From Lineus longissimus (lineage: Eukaryota > Nemertea > Pilidiophora > Heteronemertea > Lineidae): a stretch of DNA of 64,000 bases. The stretch lies in contig NC_088309.1 of NCBI RefSeq assembly GCF_910592395.1, positions 19,470,599-19,534,598 of the forward strand, written 5' to 3'. The notes beneath the pieces are model-generated. The model was not told the origin of the DNA. It saw only the letters and a list, made by a program, of their open reading frames with translations, and did not search any database. Both the position numbers and the translations under genes were made by a program. Below, in pieces: positions 27,101-39,500 of the stretch; the stretch's first letter is position 1, and each line of letters opens with the position of its first letter.

Positions 27101-30100
27101 TCCTTGAAGCAGAATCTCAACTGATGCACCGAATGTTGTTTTATTAATATCTCTGCCACAAGTGCCACTTATTGTTCTTAGCAGAGAATAATGGAAGTTT
27201 TTAATGAAATCGATAGTGTACCATCTGATGTTGGCCAAGTGGGTGTATTCTGCGTGTTATAAAGTGATTGTATGAATGATGGATCGCTCTCTTCGACAAG
27301 ACAATCCAATTATCTGATCCCAGAAAGACAATACGGGCGTCCTCGGAGGGTGATTATTTCAGACACCATGTTGGCAGATAACCTTGGATTAGTTTTGCCA
27401 TGACCTATGTTGTGAATGTCGCTGCCAGATGGGGTAAATCGGTAAATGTTCACTACCGTTTGATTATTCGTGATTTTGGAAGGTGAACACGAATATTAAA
27501 CTTGTTGAAATTTCAACTGTAATGCATCAACCATTGAATTTGGGAGGAAACACAAAATTATGTCTAGACGCATGATAAAAAATGAGCTTTTGGCTCGGAA
27601 AATACAGTCCATCACCACTCTTTTATCTTGTTATTTGCTCGGCTGAGTACATAGTGTCCCATTGGAAGTTTCACTGGATTTGAAAGGTTGATGTTTCACG
27701 AAGGTATAGCCCTTTTTTCTGTGAATAAATGGACATTTGCTTGGTTTCTTTCCATCTTTCCTTCCTCGTCAGTAACTGTCATGAGAGATGTAACAGTATA
27801 GATCTGTCTAAATACGGAGGTGACTATTGTTAATCTGGTTGACAATGCCTCACATGACTTTCATTGCATTACTTTCTCTTCATTCTCCTAGCTAGCTTTA
27901 GGGATGACTGATTGTCATCATCAGCTACAGATACTTTTGTGATCTGGTATCGCACATTCAAATTGATACCATGGGCAAAATTACTTTCCACCTCCTGTTC
28001 GTTTCGAAATCTCCTGTGAACGGCAAAGACCGGACACAGCTTGTCAAAACCTTGGTAGAAGAAGATACTATCTTACAGACTATTACCATCTACGAATCGA
28101 TCCCACAGGTGACTCAATTGTGGGCTTGATGTACCGAAAAAAGGAGCCTCCAATCCGATCGGAGCAGATTTCATTCCTGGAGCCCGGTCCCCGAACATCT
28201 GCTCAAAACTGCTGACTCAGCATGAATGATGGATGAATCTGAGGCGTTGATCAACAATGTTACGTCTGCTTCCGCATCAATTGCTCATCTTGATGAATCA
28301 AAGTGTACCATTTGCATTATTGATTGAGCAGGGGGATTATGTCATTATGATGAATAATGTATTTTGGTGGGAACCATTTAACTTGTTTAACAGCGCCTCG
28401 CAATATGGCACTGTCTTGTTATTTTCATAAATTTCAAACTTTCTGTGATGTGGGCTGTCATTCATGACAGTTATACCCTGAAGGGTTGGATGTTCCACTC
28501 CAGGTCAATGCAGTCAGTTCAGGAGTCTGAGGTTGTACAGGGTCTACCAGTCAGAAAACCACTAAATTGTTTATCCTCCTTTCGAGTACTCTGTGATGTT
28601 ACCACCAAAAGTTGATTCTAAATAGTTCATTTGATTGCCGGATGAATATATGTTGTTGAAATTGCCATCTCATTCCAAAAGTTGTTTACTTTATTGCCTA
28701 TACTGGTCATGTTCTCTCTCCTCAGCTGATAAAATTATGATGTAGACAGCCACTATAACCACCTGTCTGGTTGCCATGGAAAATGGATTTTTCTCGAGAT
28801 GCTAGCTCCGTTGCCTAGACTTGGAATAGCGGCGCTGATACAGTGTGAAATGTATTGTGGTTGATTGGGTATAGGCTGGGTAACGCTTTCGTTGCGAAGC
28901 TCGATTCTCGAAATCGCTTGAACAGTGCTGTCATGATCAGCTTCAACTGGTAATTATAGCTCTGGTGTAGCTGTTTATGAATGAAACTGCTTGGGGCTTT
29001 GACGTTTCATCTAGTGCCAGCACTGCATGGCATCAAGGATGCTCTGAACCACAAAGCGCATGTCCACCAGCGGTATGACCTCTCTATTGAGGACACCTTT
29101 GCCTTCGGGACTGACAGGTACAGTCCTTAATAGAGAGGTCAAATACAATGGATACCACCAACTTTGGACCAACCAGTTCCGTTAAAATGGAGAGGCAGTC
29201 CTTATTTGAGAGGTGTCCACTGTGGGGAGGTTCCACTGTATCCGTGCAACATCAGAGGTGTTCAGTACAAGGAGTGTCCGCCTTCAAAGCAGCAACTGCA
29301 GAAAATCTCATCTTCTTCTATCCTGGTGAGACAATCGGGAACCAACTGAAAAAAGTCTATGTTAGAAAACCGGCTCACTCAACCAATGATGAGTGTGCTT
29401 TATTTTTAGGTTGCGGCTAATTCTACTCTGAAAGCACAATTCGCCAGATTATTGTCATGGCCACTAACAGATGGCTGAGGTCAGTTACAGCATGAGTCAT
29501 CTCTGCCAACATTCTTCAAACCACCAGTGTCGAGCCCATAATCAATACTCGGTGGTTCCCCAGTCTATTGGTGTTGTCTCCGGTTCTATTGGGCAAATAC
29601 GTGGTCATAAATGTGGGCGAATGGAGTGAATACATGTAATCAGACTGGAAATTGTAGTTGTACATCATGTCTTGCACTTGGTATGATATCTGTGTTTGCA
29701 GGAGATCCAGAAAATGTTTGCCAGTTTTCTCTTCTTCGAAGCCAGAATGCGGCCAACTGACCTTGCGGAGTAGGGCAAAAATCTCGGATCACTTAGCGTT
29801 TTCGGGTTTGATTTTCTTTGAAAAGTTGACAGTCCAGTTCTAAGGGTGGATCCCAAACCCTGCGCATGATAGGGAACCTCAGCTCAGGGTATGCCTCTAC
29901 TGTCTGTATTTAAAATGTCTTGGCTTGAGAGTATTGTACATCACCCATCTCAACATTGCTGCTTCCATTCTTGAAGTCTTTGTCTGATGGCGACTCTGAA
30001 GTGTTATTTAAACATTGCAAACATAATATAATTTTCCACACATAAGTTGATATGCCTCATGATTAGATGATAGTGCCATGGTGAAGGTTAGGATGTGTTA

Positions 30101-33100
30101 TGGTCATATAGCGCTGGGGAAATGTATTTGCAGGAATTTGAACAGAAGCCAAATATTCTGTTAAAAAGTGTTGCCAAACCCAGATGAACTTGATTAGTGG
30201 TTGTAATGGTACATTCCAGCCCATGCACAGCAGGGGCAAATCTGATCACATGCTTCGCTGCCGCGTATCATAGTAGAGTTGGTGTGAGCGAGTTATTGAT
30301 TGGTTATACATGTAGCTTGTCCCGACTCTGCTGTTTCAGGCAAGAGAAACATGTCTGGCATTAAAAATTCATAGGCTGAATAGTTTTTTGGCATCAGGAG
30401 GGAGGTTTGGATGCTTTCTGTCATTTCCATTCTTTCACAGATTAGTTGAATGGTCGAGAACAAGGTACCTGAGCTGTTGTACAACACTTCCATTTTAGGA
30501 GAGTCTTGGTGTGTGGAAGGTGGCAGGTTGCAGTCACAAGAAATGCTTGTTACCACAAAATTTGTCTGGAAGTTAATATTTTGCAGCAAACGAATATGAT
30601 GAAGAGTTTGTCTTGTTATTGCACTGCTTCTCATGTTCTGTCCCCTCTATCTTTGCAGGTTTCAAGTCATGGGATGACGCAGCGCATGGCTGTGATATCA
30701 ACGCGGAGCTTGCTGCTGTGGCTGCAGCTGCAGCATCTGGAGAAGAAAGCCCAAATGGTAATTTTCAAGAGCGGGCTACATATGTTTCACAATGTCACTT
30801 TTCACCATCATGTTGTGTCGTGTCATATTTTTGAGCCAAATTCGGTTAATGCCATGCTTGTGACAAGTGAGAAGTTAAACGGTAATCCATTCAAATCATG
30901 CCAGATATCAAAAACAGATTGAGGGGGCTCACTCATTCATTTCTACTAACGATGACCATATGAGTATAAAATGCACTCAAGAAACCCCTCCGTTCAATAT
31001 ATTGTGACTTCCATAATCCTGAAATGAAGGCTATAAATAATCAGAGCTCAGCCTGTGTGGCTGGTAATCTCGTTGAAACTCGTCAAAGCTATTATGATGT
31101 GAAGAGTATGCATTGATTTGTATCCGAGTCGCTATTGAACGCATTGCTTTGAGAAAAAATCAGCTCGGTTTTCTTGATGATCAAGCTAGGAAGATGATTG
31201 CGCGGAGCCCACATTTTGAAATGTCACGGCTGATGACAACTTGAAGATTTTTCAATATCTGGGGAGTGTGGGATTACCTTTTAGTGCATGTCGATAAGCG
31301 CCACCCACATACATGTATGTAGTGGTGTGTGTATTGGTACGTGTAGTTGGTGAGGTTGAAGTTCCGTTACTGACATTTGAAATACATGTAATGTGAGTGT
31401 TGAAGTATCCTGCATCTAGTTTCCTCTGGTGAACATGGTAAAGCTTAATATTGGGTGATATGAATAAAGGCTAGCAAATGCTTTTACTTAAAACATCATG
31501 TACATTTACACCAGGTGTTCCTGTACAAAACTTAAGTAAAAGCATTTAATAGTCTTTATTCATATCGCCCATTGACTACAGATGTCTGTAGTATATGTAT
31601 ATCTGTCTACACTACGGCAGTGTTGAAATTTATATACAGTACGTAGGTACGCATTGGAGATTTTCAAATTCAATTACAAATTTCAAAATGACAACATGGG
31701 CCTTTAAAGACAATCTTTCACACATCGAGATGAGTTAAATTTGAGTACTTGGAAGGCGCAGGTGAAAATCATTGTGTGTTCCTCATTAACATTCCTGAAT
31801 GCATAACACACTTGCATATGTGATTTATAACTTGGTTCAAAGCATAGCAGTCTAGACTGGCTATATTGTATATTTCATTAGTCTGCAACTTTTCATATTG
31901 CAGTGTGTATAAATTGCTTTCTATTATGCACAACTGACTGTCATATTTATACACATAATTTATTACCTTTGGCCAATGTTGTTCTATCATTGATGGGGAA
32001 GTGATGTTGCGATTTATACTATATCAGAAAAACTAAGACTGGGACATTATGATGTTGATGTACGTGCAGTCACACCATGTTTATAATGGACTAGTAAATA
32101 TGTGTTGAATTGTTGCATCAAAGTTTGACAGATTCGTAACCCTAGTATGAATTCAAAACTTGGAGCATGAAATAACTACTGTTTGAATAGCTATTTCAGA
32201 CTTGGTTTTGTTCTGTATCTGTTATACCTTTTGTAGCTAATTTCTTTCCTCATCTTTTCAGGGGAGCGTATCATCACCCACTCTGCCGACAACCTACAGA
32301 CTGAGGTCCTGATCTATCCCACTGCCCAGACGCTGACAGGCCGTATCCGGTCCCTGCTCTCGGCGTCACTGAGACACAAGCACATCATCTACGCCGGCCA
32401 TGCCATTCACGGCACCGGAGCATGGATACTGCAAGATGACATCTTCAACTTCAGCAACCTGGTCCAGGCCTGTCGCTCACCAGACGTCGAGCCCGGACTA
32501 ACACAGAATGATTGCACCCTGTCGATTCATTGCCCTGGCGAGGGTGACTGGAGCACCACAGCCCTTACTAAAGAGTGCAAGAACATCAAGGCCGCAATAA
32601 ACCCAGATGATCATCTCCCGGAACTAGCCGGAGTTATCCAGTTTACCGCCTATTTGTCAAGTTTCATCAAATGTCATGATGTCGGAGACTTACTACAGTC
32701 ATCCGATGTGGTCGGGAATATCCGATTCAGCAAACCTACCCTCTACATATTCCCTGGTGGTGAGGGTGATTCATCTTTGTTTGGAATCAGCGGTTTCAAT
32801 CTGCTGATTAATGGAGGCTACAGTAGGAAAGCTTGCTTCTGGGATTTTACTAGACATTTAGATAGGATTGATGCTGTCCTTCTAACGCATTTGAGTTCTG
32901 ATAATATTTTCGGCATCAGCAGTGTTCTACAGAGAAAATCCTCTGAAAATGTCCACCCTGAAGTGGGATATGTGTATTATAATGCTGTTGAAAATGGCAA
33001 AACAAATGGTGACGATAAAGGTTTATTGGTCAATGTTTTGAATGAAGCTAACAAGATTGTTGATAACATGAAAAACATCGGTCACTCTCCTACCCCCTGT

Positions 33101-36100
33101 ACTAGAACAAATTCTCCCGCCATCGCGCCTATTAATCTGTATCATAAGGTTGGCCATGGAAGTCTTGACATGTATATTCTGAATCCTGTACAAGATACCA
33201 AAGAGCTGAAGGATTTCCTCACCCAGTGGAGCAAAAATGTACGCAGCTTCTCGACTGTGAAGATGCCTCAACAGCTTCCTCTACCAGAGGTACTGTCCGT
33301 CTGCGCACTGCTGGTCTGGAAACCAGCCGCAGCCGACGAAAACATAACTAGAATCTTCTTCCCTGGTAATGCACCCCAACAGAAAATATTCGAAGGTCTT
33401 GACCGATTAAAAACGCTGGACTTTCTGAAGCATCCCAGTTGCTGTGATAATGATTTGCATGCCAAGGTAAGGAAGTCGAGCAGTGCTAGTAAGTCGGCCT
33501 CCAAGGCTGCAGTCGCTAAGGTTAAACCAGCTGCTGCCCCTGCCGCTGAGAAGAAAGCACCAAGCAAGTCTCCATCCCCTCCTAAGGCGGCCACTCCAGT
33601 GAAGGAAACTGCCAAGAAACCAGCCCCTCCCAAGAGTACTGCGACCGGGGAGAAGAAGAAGCCGAAGGGTTCAATCTCCTCTGCTTCCTCGGAACCCAAG
33701 AGTTCTCCCAGCATTACTCCTTCAGACACACCAGCTAGTTCAATACCCGAGACCAAAGATCCAGCTAAAGAGCCTCCAGCACCAGAACCTCTTATTCCTG
33801 ACGTAGTTGCTGCTGAACCTAAGAAGGAAGAACCAGCTCCACCAGCTGAGCCAATAGTGCCACCACAAAACCTTATGGACATCTCCCCACAAGGCGAGCC
33901 AGCTCCCATCACTCCAAAGGAAGAGAGTCAACCTCTTCTGCCAGACTTGGCCCCCGTTGCTCCTGAACCAGTGAAGGCGGAGCCAGCTCCACTTAGTCCA
34001 GAACCAGTCAAGGCTGCTCCATTGAGCCCCGAACCAGTACAAGCTGCCCCATTAAGCCCAGAACCAGTACAAGCTGCTCCATTGAGCCCAGAACCTGTAC
34101 AAGCTGCCCCATTGAGCCCAGAACCGGTAGAGGCAGCCCCACTGAGCCCTGAACCGGCCCAGGAGCCAGAGTTGATTTCAATGGTTCCAGAAACGGCACC
34201 AGAGTCTCCAAAAGATGTTCCACAGCCAGAAGCTGCCTGGGAGGAGCCACCCAAGCCAGCTCCAGTTGAAGAAGCTAAGCCTGTCGATTTGATCGAAGCT
34301 GAGGTAGCACAATCAGATGAATCTGCTCCTGCAGTATCAGATGAACCAGCAAAAGAGTCTGTTCCTGAGCCAGCAGTTGAACCTGTTATTCCGGAGGCAT
34401 TGCCTGACCCTGCAAGAATAGATTTTGGCAGTTTCGAACCTGAGCCTGTAGAGATATTGCATGGAGCACCCAAACAAGAGCAGGAATTGGAGAAACATGA
34501 GTTTGAAGCAAGTGAAGTTACAAAGGAGAAAGCATCACTGGAAGAAATGGGTATTTATGATGGCATGGATGGACATGACCCACAGGAAAACATTGAAGAT
34601 GTGGATATCGATGATAATCAGGCCGCACCTGAATCTCCAGAGTACCCTTTCATGACTCCTCAACAGTCGGTCGCTAAGGATAGCTTTGATGTTCCAGAGC
34701 CTATGCCAAGTCATGAACATCTTACAGAGGTACCCGAATCTGCACCGGTTGAGCCACAGCGCCCAGAGGAACTACCCATGCGACAGGAAGAGTCAATGCC
34801 CGCTGCAGATGCCATTGCTGATTTGTCACCAGAGCAGCACCAAGATGTTCAGAATGCCAATTTCTCACCAGAGGAGCTGGTTGCAGCTGATAAAAATGCT
34901 ATGGAGGAGATGGGTATCTATGATGATGATGACGAAGCAAATGGCAATACCGATCAGGTGGATGCGAAACCAGACCTTCTGCAAGCTGCTGAAGGTGAGG
35001 AAGATGAAGGAGCACGAAGCAGAGAGTCCAGTGTCCCCTCCTCAGTGCCGTCAGATTCTCTGTCACGTGAAACGCCAGACACAGAGATCGAAATGACAGG
35101 CGAGAGCGAAGAGAGAGAAGGAAGTCCTGAGAGAAGGGAACCTTTTGTGGAGGATGAGCCAACTGTTGTTGGACCAACACCAACAGAACCAGAGGCCGCG
35201 TCTGCTCCAGACCTGATCCAAGGCGAATCTGGCAATGCTGCATTTGAGGGTGAAGATGATCTTCTTGGCGATGTCAGCGCTACTCCCCAACAACCAAATC
35301 TTCTAGATGACCCACAGGAAAACCTAATGGAACAACCTGCCATAGATAGTGATCCAACCTGTAATACTACTCAACCATCTAGTCAGCCATTATACGACAA
35401 TTACGGTGCTCCCTCCGACCCTTTCACAGATAATTCTCCAGAAAATGACCAGCATACTCCAGAAAGTGATTTGATGACGCCACACAGCGACGTACCTTCC
35501 CCTAGTTCTAATCCTTTCAATGATAATGCACAAAGTGATTCCACATCACCCGATGCATCGAATCCATTCTTTGGTATTGAATCAAGTGAACCATTCCAAC
35601 ATCCAGTGGAGCCACTGCCATGCAATCCATTTGAAGGAATGCCAGAGGCACCAGCTGACGGAACAGCCGATGGTCAGCAAGGCATGGCCCCCTTTGACCC
35701 TCTCCAAGGATGGGGAGAACCTATGGGTCTACCTTCACCTCCACCTCCAGAGGAAGGAGGTGCAACTAACGCAGTGAACAGTGTGCCCAATGATAAGGCT
35801 GCTGACCCTAAAACTGCAACCAAGAAACCGGCGGCGAAGAAGCCGGATGCCGCCAAGAGTCGAGCAGCTGATGCAAAGAAAACTGGCGATAAGAAGAGTC
35901 CAGTCTCACCAACTAAGCCTTTGAAGAGAGGATCCCCTGCTCCAGCAGCTGCCAAACCTACGGCTAACGGCAAAGCAACGCGTGATGCTAAGGAAACAAA
36001 GGAAGTAACCAAGAGACCAGCCAGTGCAAGCGCGACTGCCACAAAGAAGACTCGCCCAGTCTCCGCCCCAGCACCCAAGGCTGAGGCCCCAGCCAAGAAG

Positions 36101-36535
36101 GCTCCTGCTAGTAAACCAGCATCTGCAAAGTCGCGTGCATCCTCGGCCTCTGCCCCTGCGGCCAAAGCTAAGCCGCTGACACCAGTAGTGCCGGTCTATG
36201 TTGACTTGACCTATGTTCCACATCATGGAAATGGTGCCTACTGCGACATGGATTTCTTCCGACGTGTGCGCGCAAGGTATTATGTAATCAGTAGTATAAA
36301 TCCCCCAGCGAGCGTTTTCACGGCTTTGCTAGATGCCAAACAGACGTGGGAAGACGGCAGTCTAGAAGTCACAATCATACCAACATACGACAATGACACG
36401 TTGCGTCATTGGATGGGACTTCACCGAGATCAGCTTATGGATTTGAAAATAGACGTAGCGCCATCTGCCAGCAGGTGTACAATACAACTACAGGATCATG
36501 AGACGAGCTGCGCTGCATATAGGCTAGAATTTTGA
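11994..36535 (+). CDS. MAP1/futsch family microtubule-associated protein (3 coding exons)
   Basis: Exons 11994-12144, 30659-30757 and 32262-36535 join in phase 1 at both junctions and give 1507 residues, ending LEF-stop. The protein belongs to the MAP1A/MAP1B/MAP1S/futsch family, which bind microtubules and actin, mostly in neurons, and are usually cut into heavy and light chains. Order: conserved N-terminus (LLVVVGE), a metallo-beta-lactamase-like region around residues 239-310, a Lys/Ala/Pro basic stretch (~484-560), a Pro-rich decapeptide repeat (660-719), acidic disordered sequence with NPF/DPF motifs, a second basic Lys/Ala/Pro stretch (~1264-1390) and the light-chain C-terminal domain (~1393-1507). 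It is much shorter than human MAP1B (~2468) or fly futsch. The KKE repeats of MAP1B are absent, so the Lys/Ala stretches are the likely microtubule-binding parts. Confidence 0.95.
13517..13592. repeat. Alternating inverted and direct repeats (AGGTGTAYAGCTTG)
   Basis: Three copies of aggtgtayagcttg occur: forward at 13521, reverse-complement at 13555-13568, and forward again at about 13571. The first pair could form a 14 bp hairpin with one mismatch (a G-U pair in RNA) and a 20 nt loop. Confidence 0.7.
19653..19880. repeat. 52 bp minisatellite, about four copies
   Basis: The string ctcaatacc recurs at 19653, 19719, 19771 and 19823, so the period is 66 bp once and then 52 bp twice. The unit contains cagaggcaggccggggccag and is GC-rich compared with its surroundings. 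Overlapping open frames here are products of the repeat. Confidence 0.85.
21115..21262. repeat. Diverged copy of a dispersed repeat (tagaggtcaaat / ttttggaccaa family)
   Basis: Shares ordered blocks (ggactg-cag, gtccttgatgtagaggt, tagaggtcaaat, ttttggaccaa) with the copy near 29.08-29.24 kb. It lies within MAP1 intron 1. No terminal repeats or coding capacity seen. Confidence 0.5.
24738..25176. mobile_element. Nested inverted-repeat transposon (MITE-like, 439 bp)
   Basis: Perfect 14 bp terminal inverted repeats, ggttccactacagg (24738-24751) and cctgtagtggaacc (25163-25176). Inside lie a second inverted pair gtacggctacaggcggcg / cgccacctgtagccgtac (24853-24870 and 24945-24962, 17 of 18 match) and a third set, ggttccattacagg (24994) with ctgtaatggaat (25121). 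The self-complementary motif agtccggact recurs. There is no open frame for a transposase, so it is non-autonomous. No clear target-site duplication. Confidence 0.8.
29076..29242. repeat. Dispersed repeat copy ending gaggttccactgta
   Basis: Contains gacctctctattgaggacac and tagagaggtcaaatacaatg, and ends gaggtgtccactgtggggaggttccactgta-like. The same ending recurs near 40.29-40.33 kb and weaker matches occur near 21.1 and 43.2 kb. Non-coding. Confidence 0.65.
30659..30757 (+). CDS. MAP1 coding exon 2
   Basis: A 99 nt exon between CTTTGCAG and the donor GTAATT, phase 1 on both sides. It encodes FKSWDDAAHGCDINAELA and then an Ala-rich tail. FKSWD...CDINAEL aligns with IRSWD...CNLDQEL of MAP1B, which confirms the small exon. 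Skipping it would keep the frame. Confidence 0.92.
30758..32261 (+). other. MAP1 intron 2 (1.5 kb)
   Basis: Separates exons 2 and 3. Its only notable content is the long hairpin at 31451-31571; the remainder is AT-rich with no supported coding sequence. The acceptor is ctcatcttttcag. Confidence 0.85.
31451..31571. other. Long near-perfect hairpin in MAP1 intron 2
   Basis: The left arm ggtgatatgaataaagg...aaatgcttttacttaa (31453-31491) pairs with ttaagtaaaagcattt...ctttattcatatcgccc (31532-31571) with only a few mismatches. The loop itself continues with a weaker pairing (tgtacatttacacc / aggtgttcctgtaca). It could be a palindromic MITE or a double-stranded RNA or microRNA-type precursor in the MAP1 transcript. 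Confidence 0.75.
32262..36535 (+). CDS. MAP1 coding exon 3: most of heavy chain plus light chain
   Basis: Single 4274 nt exon, residues 84-1507. Family landmarks are IFPGGEGDSSLFGISGFNLL, INGGYSRKACFWDFTRHLDR and VLLTHLSSDNIFG; the last replaces the THxHxDH metal site of true metallo-beta-lactamases, so this fold is non-enzymatic as in vertebrate MAP1. The middle is long, acidic and disordered. The final ~115 residues (VPVYVDLTYVPHHGNG ... AAYRLEF) match the MAP1 light-chain domain (VYLDLCYIPNHSNS in MAP1B). The antisense strand is open for long stretches, a by-product of the Pro/Ala/Glu-rich codons. Confidence 0.95.
33989..34168 (+). repeat. 30 bp coding tandem repeat, six copies (PLSPEPVQAA)
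   Basis: Six in-frame decapeptides P-L-S-P-E-P-V/A-x-A-A, residues 660-719 of the MAP1 protein; the final copy is degenerate (PAQEPE). Each carries a proline-directed S-P site. Copies 3 and 4 differ at only a few bases, so the array has turned over recently and may vary in length. Confidence 0.93.
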
Positions 36536-39500
36536 ATTCCATGTGTAAACTAGATTATTAATTTGTGGCATGGTCTGCTATGAACTTACTAAGTGATAAT
36601 TATGTCTTTACGGACTGCTTACGATTTATTGTCAGAAAAATTTATGTAAAATAGTTGGAATTTTATGGTATTTACTCCATATTTGCGGGCACTGGCTTGC
36701 TAACTCTGGTGAGGCCAGTTTGCTCTTTTGCTCGTCTTGCGTATTTGATTTGAAGAATGGTTCTGGAACCTAAAAGGCAGAAGCACGAGATCGAGATTTG
36801 GTAGATACTGCTCGGAAGCACCATGTCGGACAAGGGACTTAGTTAGACATTGGCAGTGTCGACTGGTGAAAATAGTGCAGTGTAGGCCTCTGCCTGTGAT
36901 CATGATAAAAGTTCAAATGACACTTGCTGTCAGACCATGGCAGATTGTCACTACATATGGAGTTCAACATGTTCAAGAATGCAAAAGAATGCCCCTAAGG
37001 TGTCCAGGTCAGTAATGCAGAGTATGAGTGATCATGACTCAGAGTGACGGACCTTGTGCTACAGACTGGTACGACTGGGTTAACCTTGAGCTGGCAAACA
37101 GTTGGGCCAAAGACTTGGTCATTCTAAGGGCTGCAAGTAGACTTAACAGTCGGTGACTTGGTCATGTTGCGTTAGTTGTCCCAATACAAATCTCCTTATC
37201 TGGGATAACGTCATGAGAAAGGCCATGGTGCCACCAAGTTACTTGGCCTGTGATAATTGACCTGGAGTGTCCTTCGTGATGTTGGGGTGTATGAACCATA
37301 GGGTCGAGAAGACCTAGGTATGCCGCGAATATCCTTCTATATCGTATTCGACTTGTAGTTAGATTAATTTATACAAATGTTCTCGAGATGGAATGATCAT
37401 GCTTCATAGTGATCACAGTGAGAGAGAAGCTGCGTATATATAAATAGGTTCGCCAGATTCTTATCGATTTTGCTGCTTTTTGTTGACTGTGCACTGGTGT
37501 CTATTGTAAGCCTGGGTATTTTTGCATAACATATCTACAGATGCGAAATGTGTTTGAGAACGTACTGAGGAGCCTCTTATTAATGTGAAATTGAATTGCA
37601 ATGCCAATGCCCGGCAACGGCCAGAGGTTCATTATGTTAGTGCCAATAACAGATAATTGTTTTGGAATGAGAGTGGGCAACGCTTACAATTTTTCCTTGT
37701 TCTGGTTTACATGTTGACTTCATCTGTTCAAGATGTTTGATTGAGTATTTTGGGGATTATTGTTAAAACCATAGTGGAGGTCCAACAGCATAAATCTGTT
37801 ATGATGAAATCGGTGAGGCTGTGACGGGACTTGTTTACACTCTTAGTGTCTGGACTGGTCACATAAATACAATGTGTTTACTCATCTCATCATTGGAAAC
37901 TTGTTAATGTCTGATAAATTAACAGGAAAAACATAAATAACAGATCACAGTGAAAAAATATCCTGACAGAGGAAGTGAATTTCCTAAATACTGAGGTACC
38001 TTTGAAAGTATGTTCTACAGGTGAGATGCAAGTGTTAGCACATTATTTATTCGGGGTTGGGAATTATAACAGATGTGCAGTGGAGATCTAAGCCATTAAA
38101 CAATGTTAAAGGTTATTGATATGTAACTTTGCAATCAAAGGCGATTTATATGTAACTTGAAATTTGACTAAGTAGCCTAACTTGCTTACTGAACAGACTC
38201 ACAGTTGTCGTTAATGCTTTTGTGTAGACCTTAATTTACAGTGTATATGAGTAGCCAGGAAACCTGTAGATGTGCACAAGTTTATTCAGATGTTGGCATG
38301 TGAGCCAAGTCGCACTTATGCCGGAATAGATGATTGCTCTGTATTGTAAATACTGGTACCCTCATCTTGTCCTTGAACCTTTCATCTGATTGTGAAATAT
38401 TTGCAAGTTGGAAGTTGAAATGCCTTCATAGACGTCATCATCTTTAACAGCTGATTTCCCCATCACATATTTTGGGTCTTTAAACTCCACATGCCCTTTC
38501 CACTGGTAAATTTAGTTTGATTGGATTCCCTAAATATAAGAAGCGGGGTCTTTTTTAGTTTTTTTGTTTCTACATTTGTATTTTTGTAAAGGCCTGTTGC
38601 TATTTCCAGATCAAGGTAAATCAGCTGCTACATGCTGAGAGCAAAGTTGCCTGTTTGTTTATTTATTTTTTGTTACAGGGTCAAAAAGAAGCTCTCTCAA
38701 ACGAGTACCCTAGTGATTCGTAGCCCCATCATAGGAAGAATTAAGCTAAATTAGTATTATGTCTTGAGAAAATTTCCACAAAAATTTAAATATGGGAAAA
38801 TGATCTTTACATTTTAGCTCTCCATGCTCTGAATTATTTTGATTTCATGATCTGCCAAATGTATTATATATTGTTTGCTGATAAGATATCTGTACAGAAA
38901 CTGCATGTGACATTTATACATGCTTAAACATTATACTAGACTTGCATGCCATGTAATACTGTATTGTAAGTTATTTCAGAAACTTATAGCTTAACAAGAA
39001 CATTTCAATGCCATTAGATTGAGACATTTATGCGCAGGAGCAGTTGAGCTTAGTATTGAGACATTGAAATGATATCCAAATTGAGTTGCACATGAAAATG
39101 AATTAAAAAAAATCCTGTGTGAAAATAGTGTATGAAAGATGAACAAGGTCAGAAAACGATATACCGTTTGCAGTGATATAAGAAATGTACAAGTTAAAAG
39201 ATCATACCTTTTGTGTTCCCAAGTACAGTGTTGATTTCACCTGTAGACTTAACATATGTGCATGTATGATTGTGTTCCATATATCTGGCATCAAAACCAG
39301 CTGGAATTTCAATATGGCTTTCGGGTGTATTTGCTTGATGTAGTGCAACAGTTGATAGCGTTGTGCAAGCGACATGGACGGGACCAAAGGGTCAAATGGT
39401 CCAGAATGAGCAGATTGAAATTATCATAAATGTATCGCTATAGACAGCTTCTCCTCCTGCTTGTAAGTTTTTAGTCCAGTCATTTTAGGGTTTGTCCCAA

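Larger units (their letters stand above)
12145..30658 (+). other. MAP1 intron 1 (18.5 kb)
   Basis: No supported exon or RNA gene seen on either strand; open frames here are short and show no family motifs. Contents noted: alternating inverted/direct repeats near 13.52-13.59 kb, a poly-G run (~15.37-15.38 kb), a 52 bp minisatellite (19.65-19.88 kb), two copies of a dispersed repeat (~21.1 and ~29.1 kb) and a nested inverted-repeat transposon (24.74-25.18 kb). Alternative first exons or enhancers cannot be excluded by eye. Confidence 0.7.

Noticed and set aside
33268-36226. Long antisense open frames opposite MAP1 exon 3 (up to 214 residues)
   Set aside because: The sense strand has clear MAP1 homology; the antisense frames are low-complexity Gly/Ser/Leu mirror images of Pro/Ala/Glu codons.
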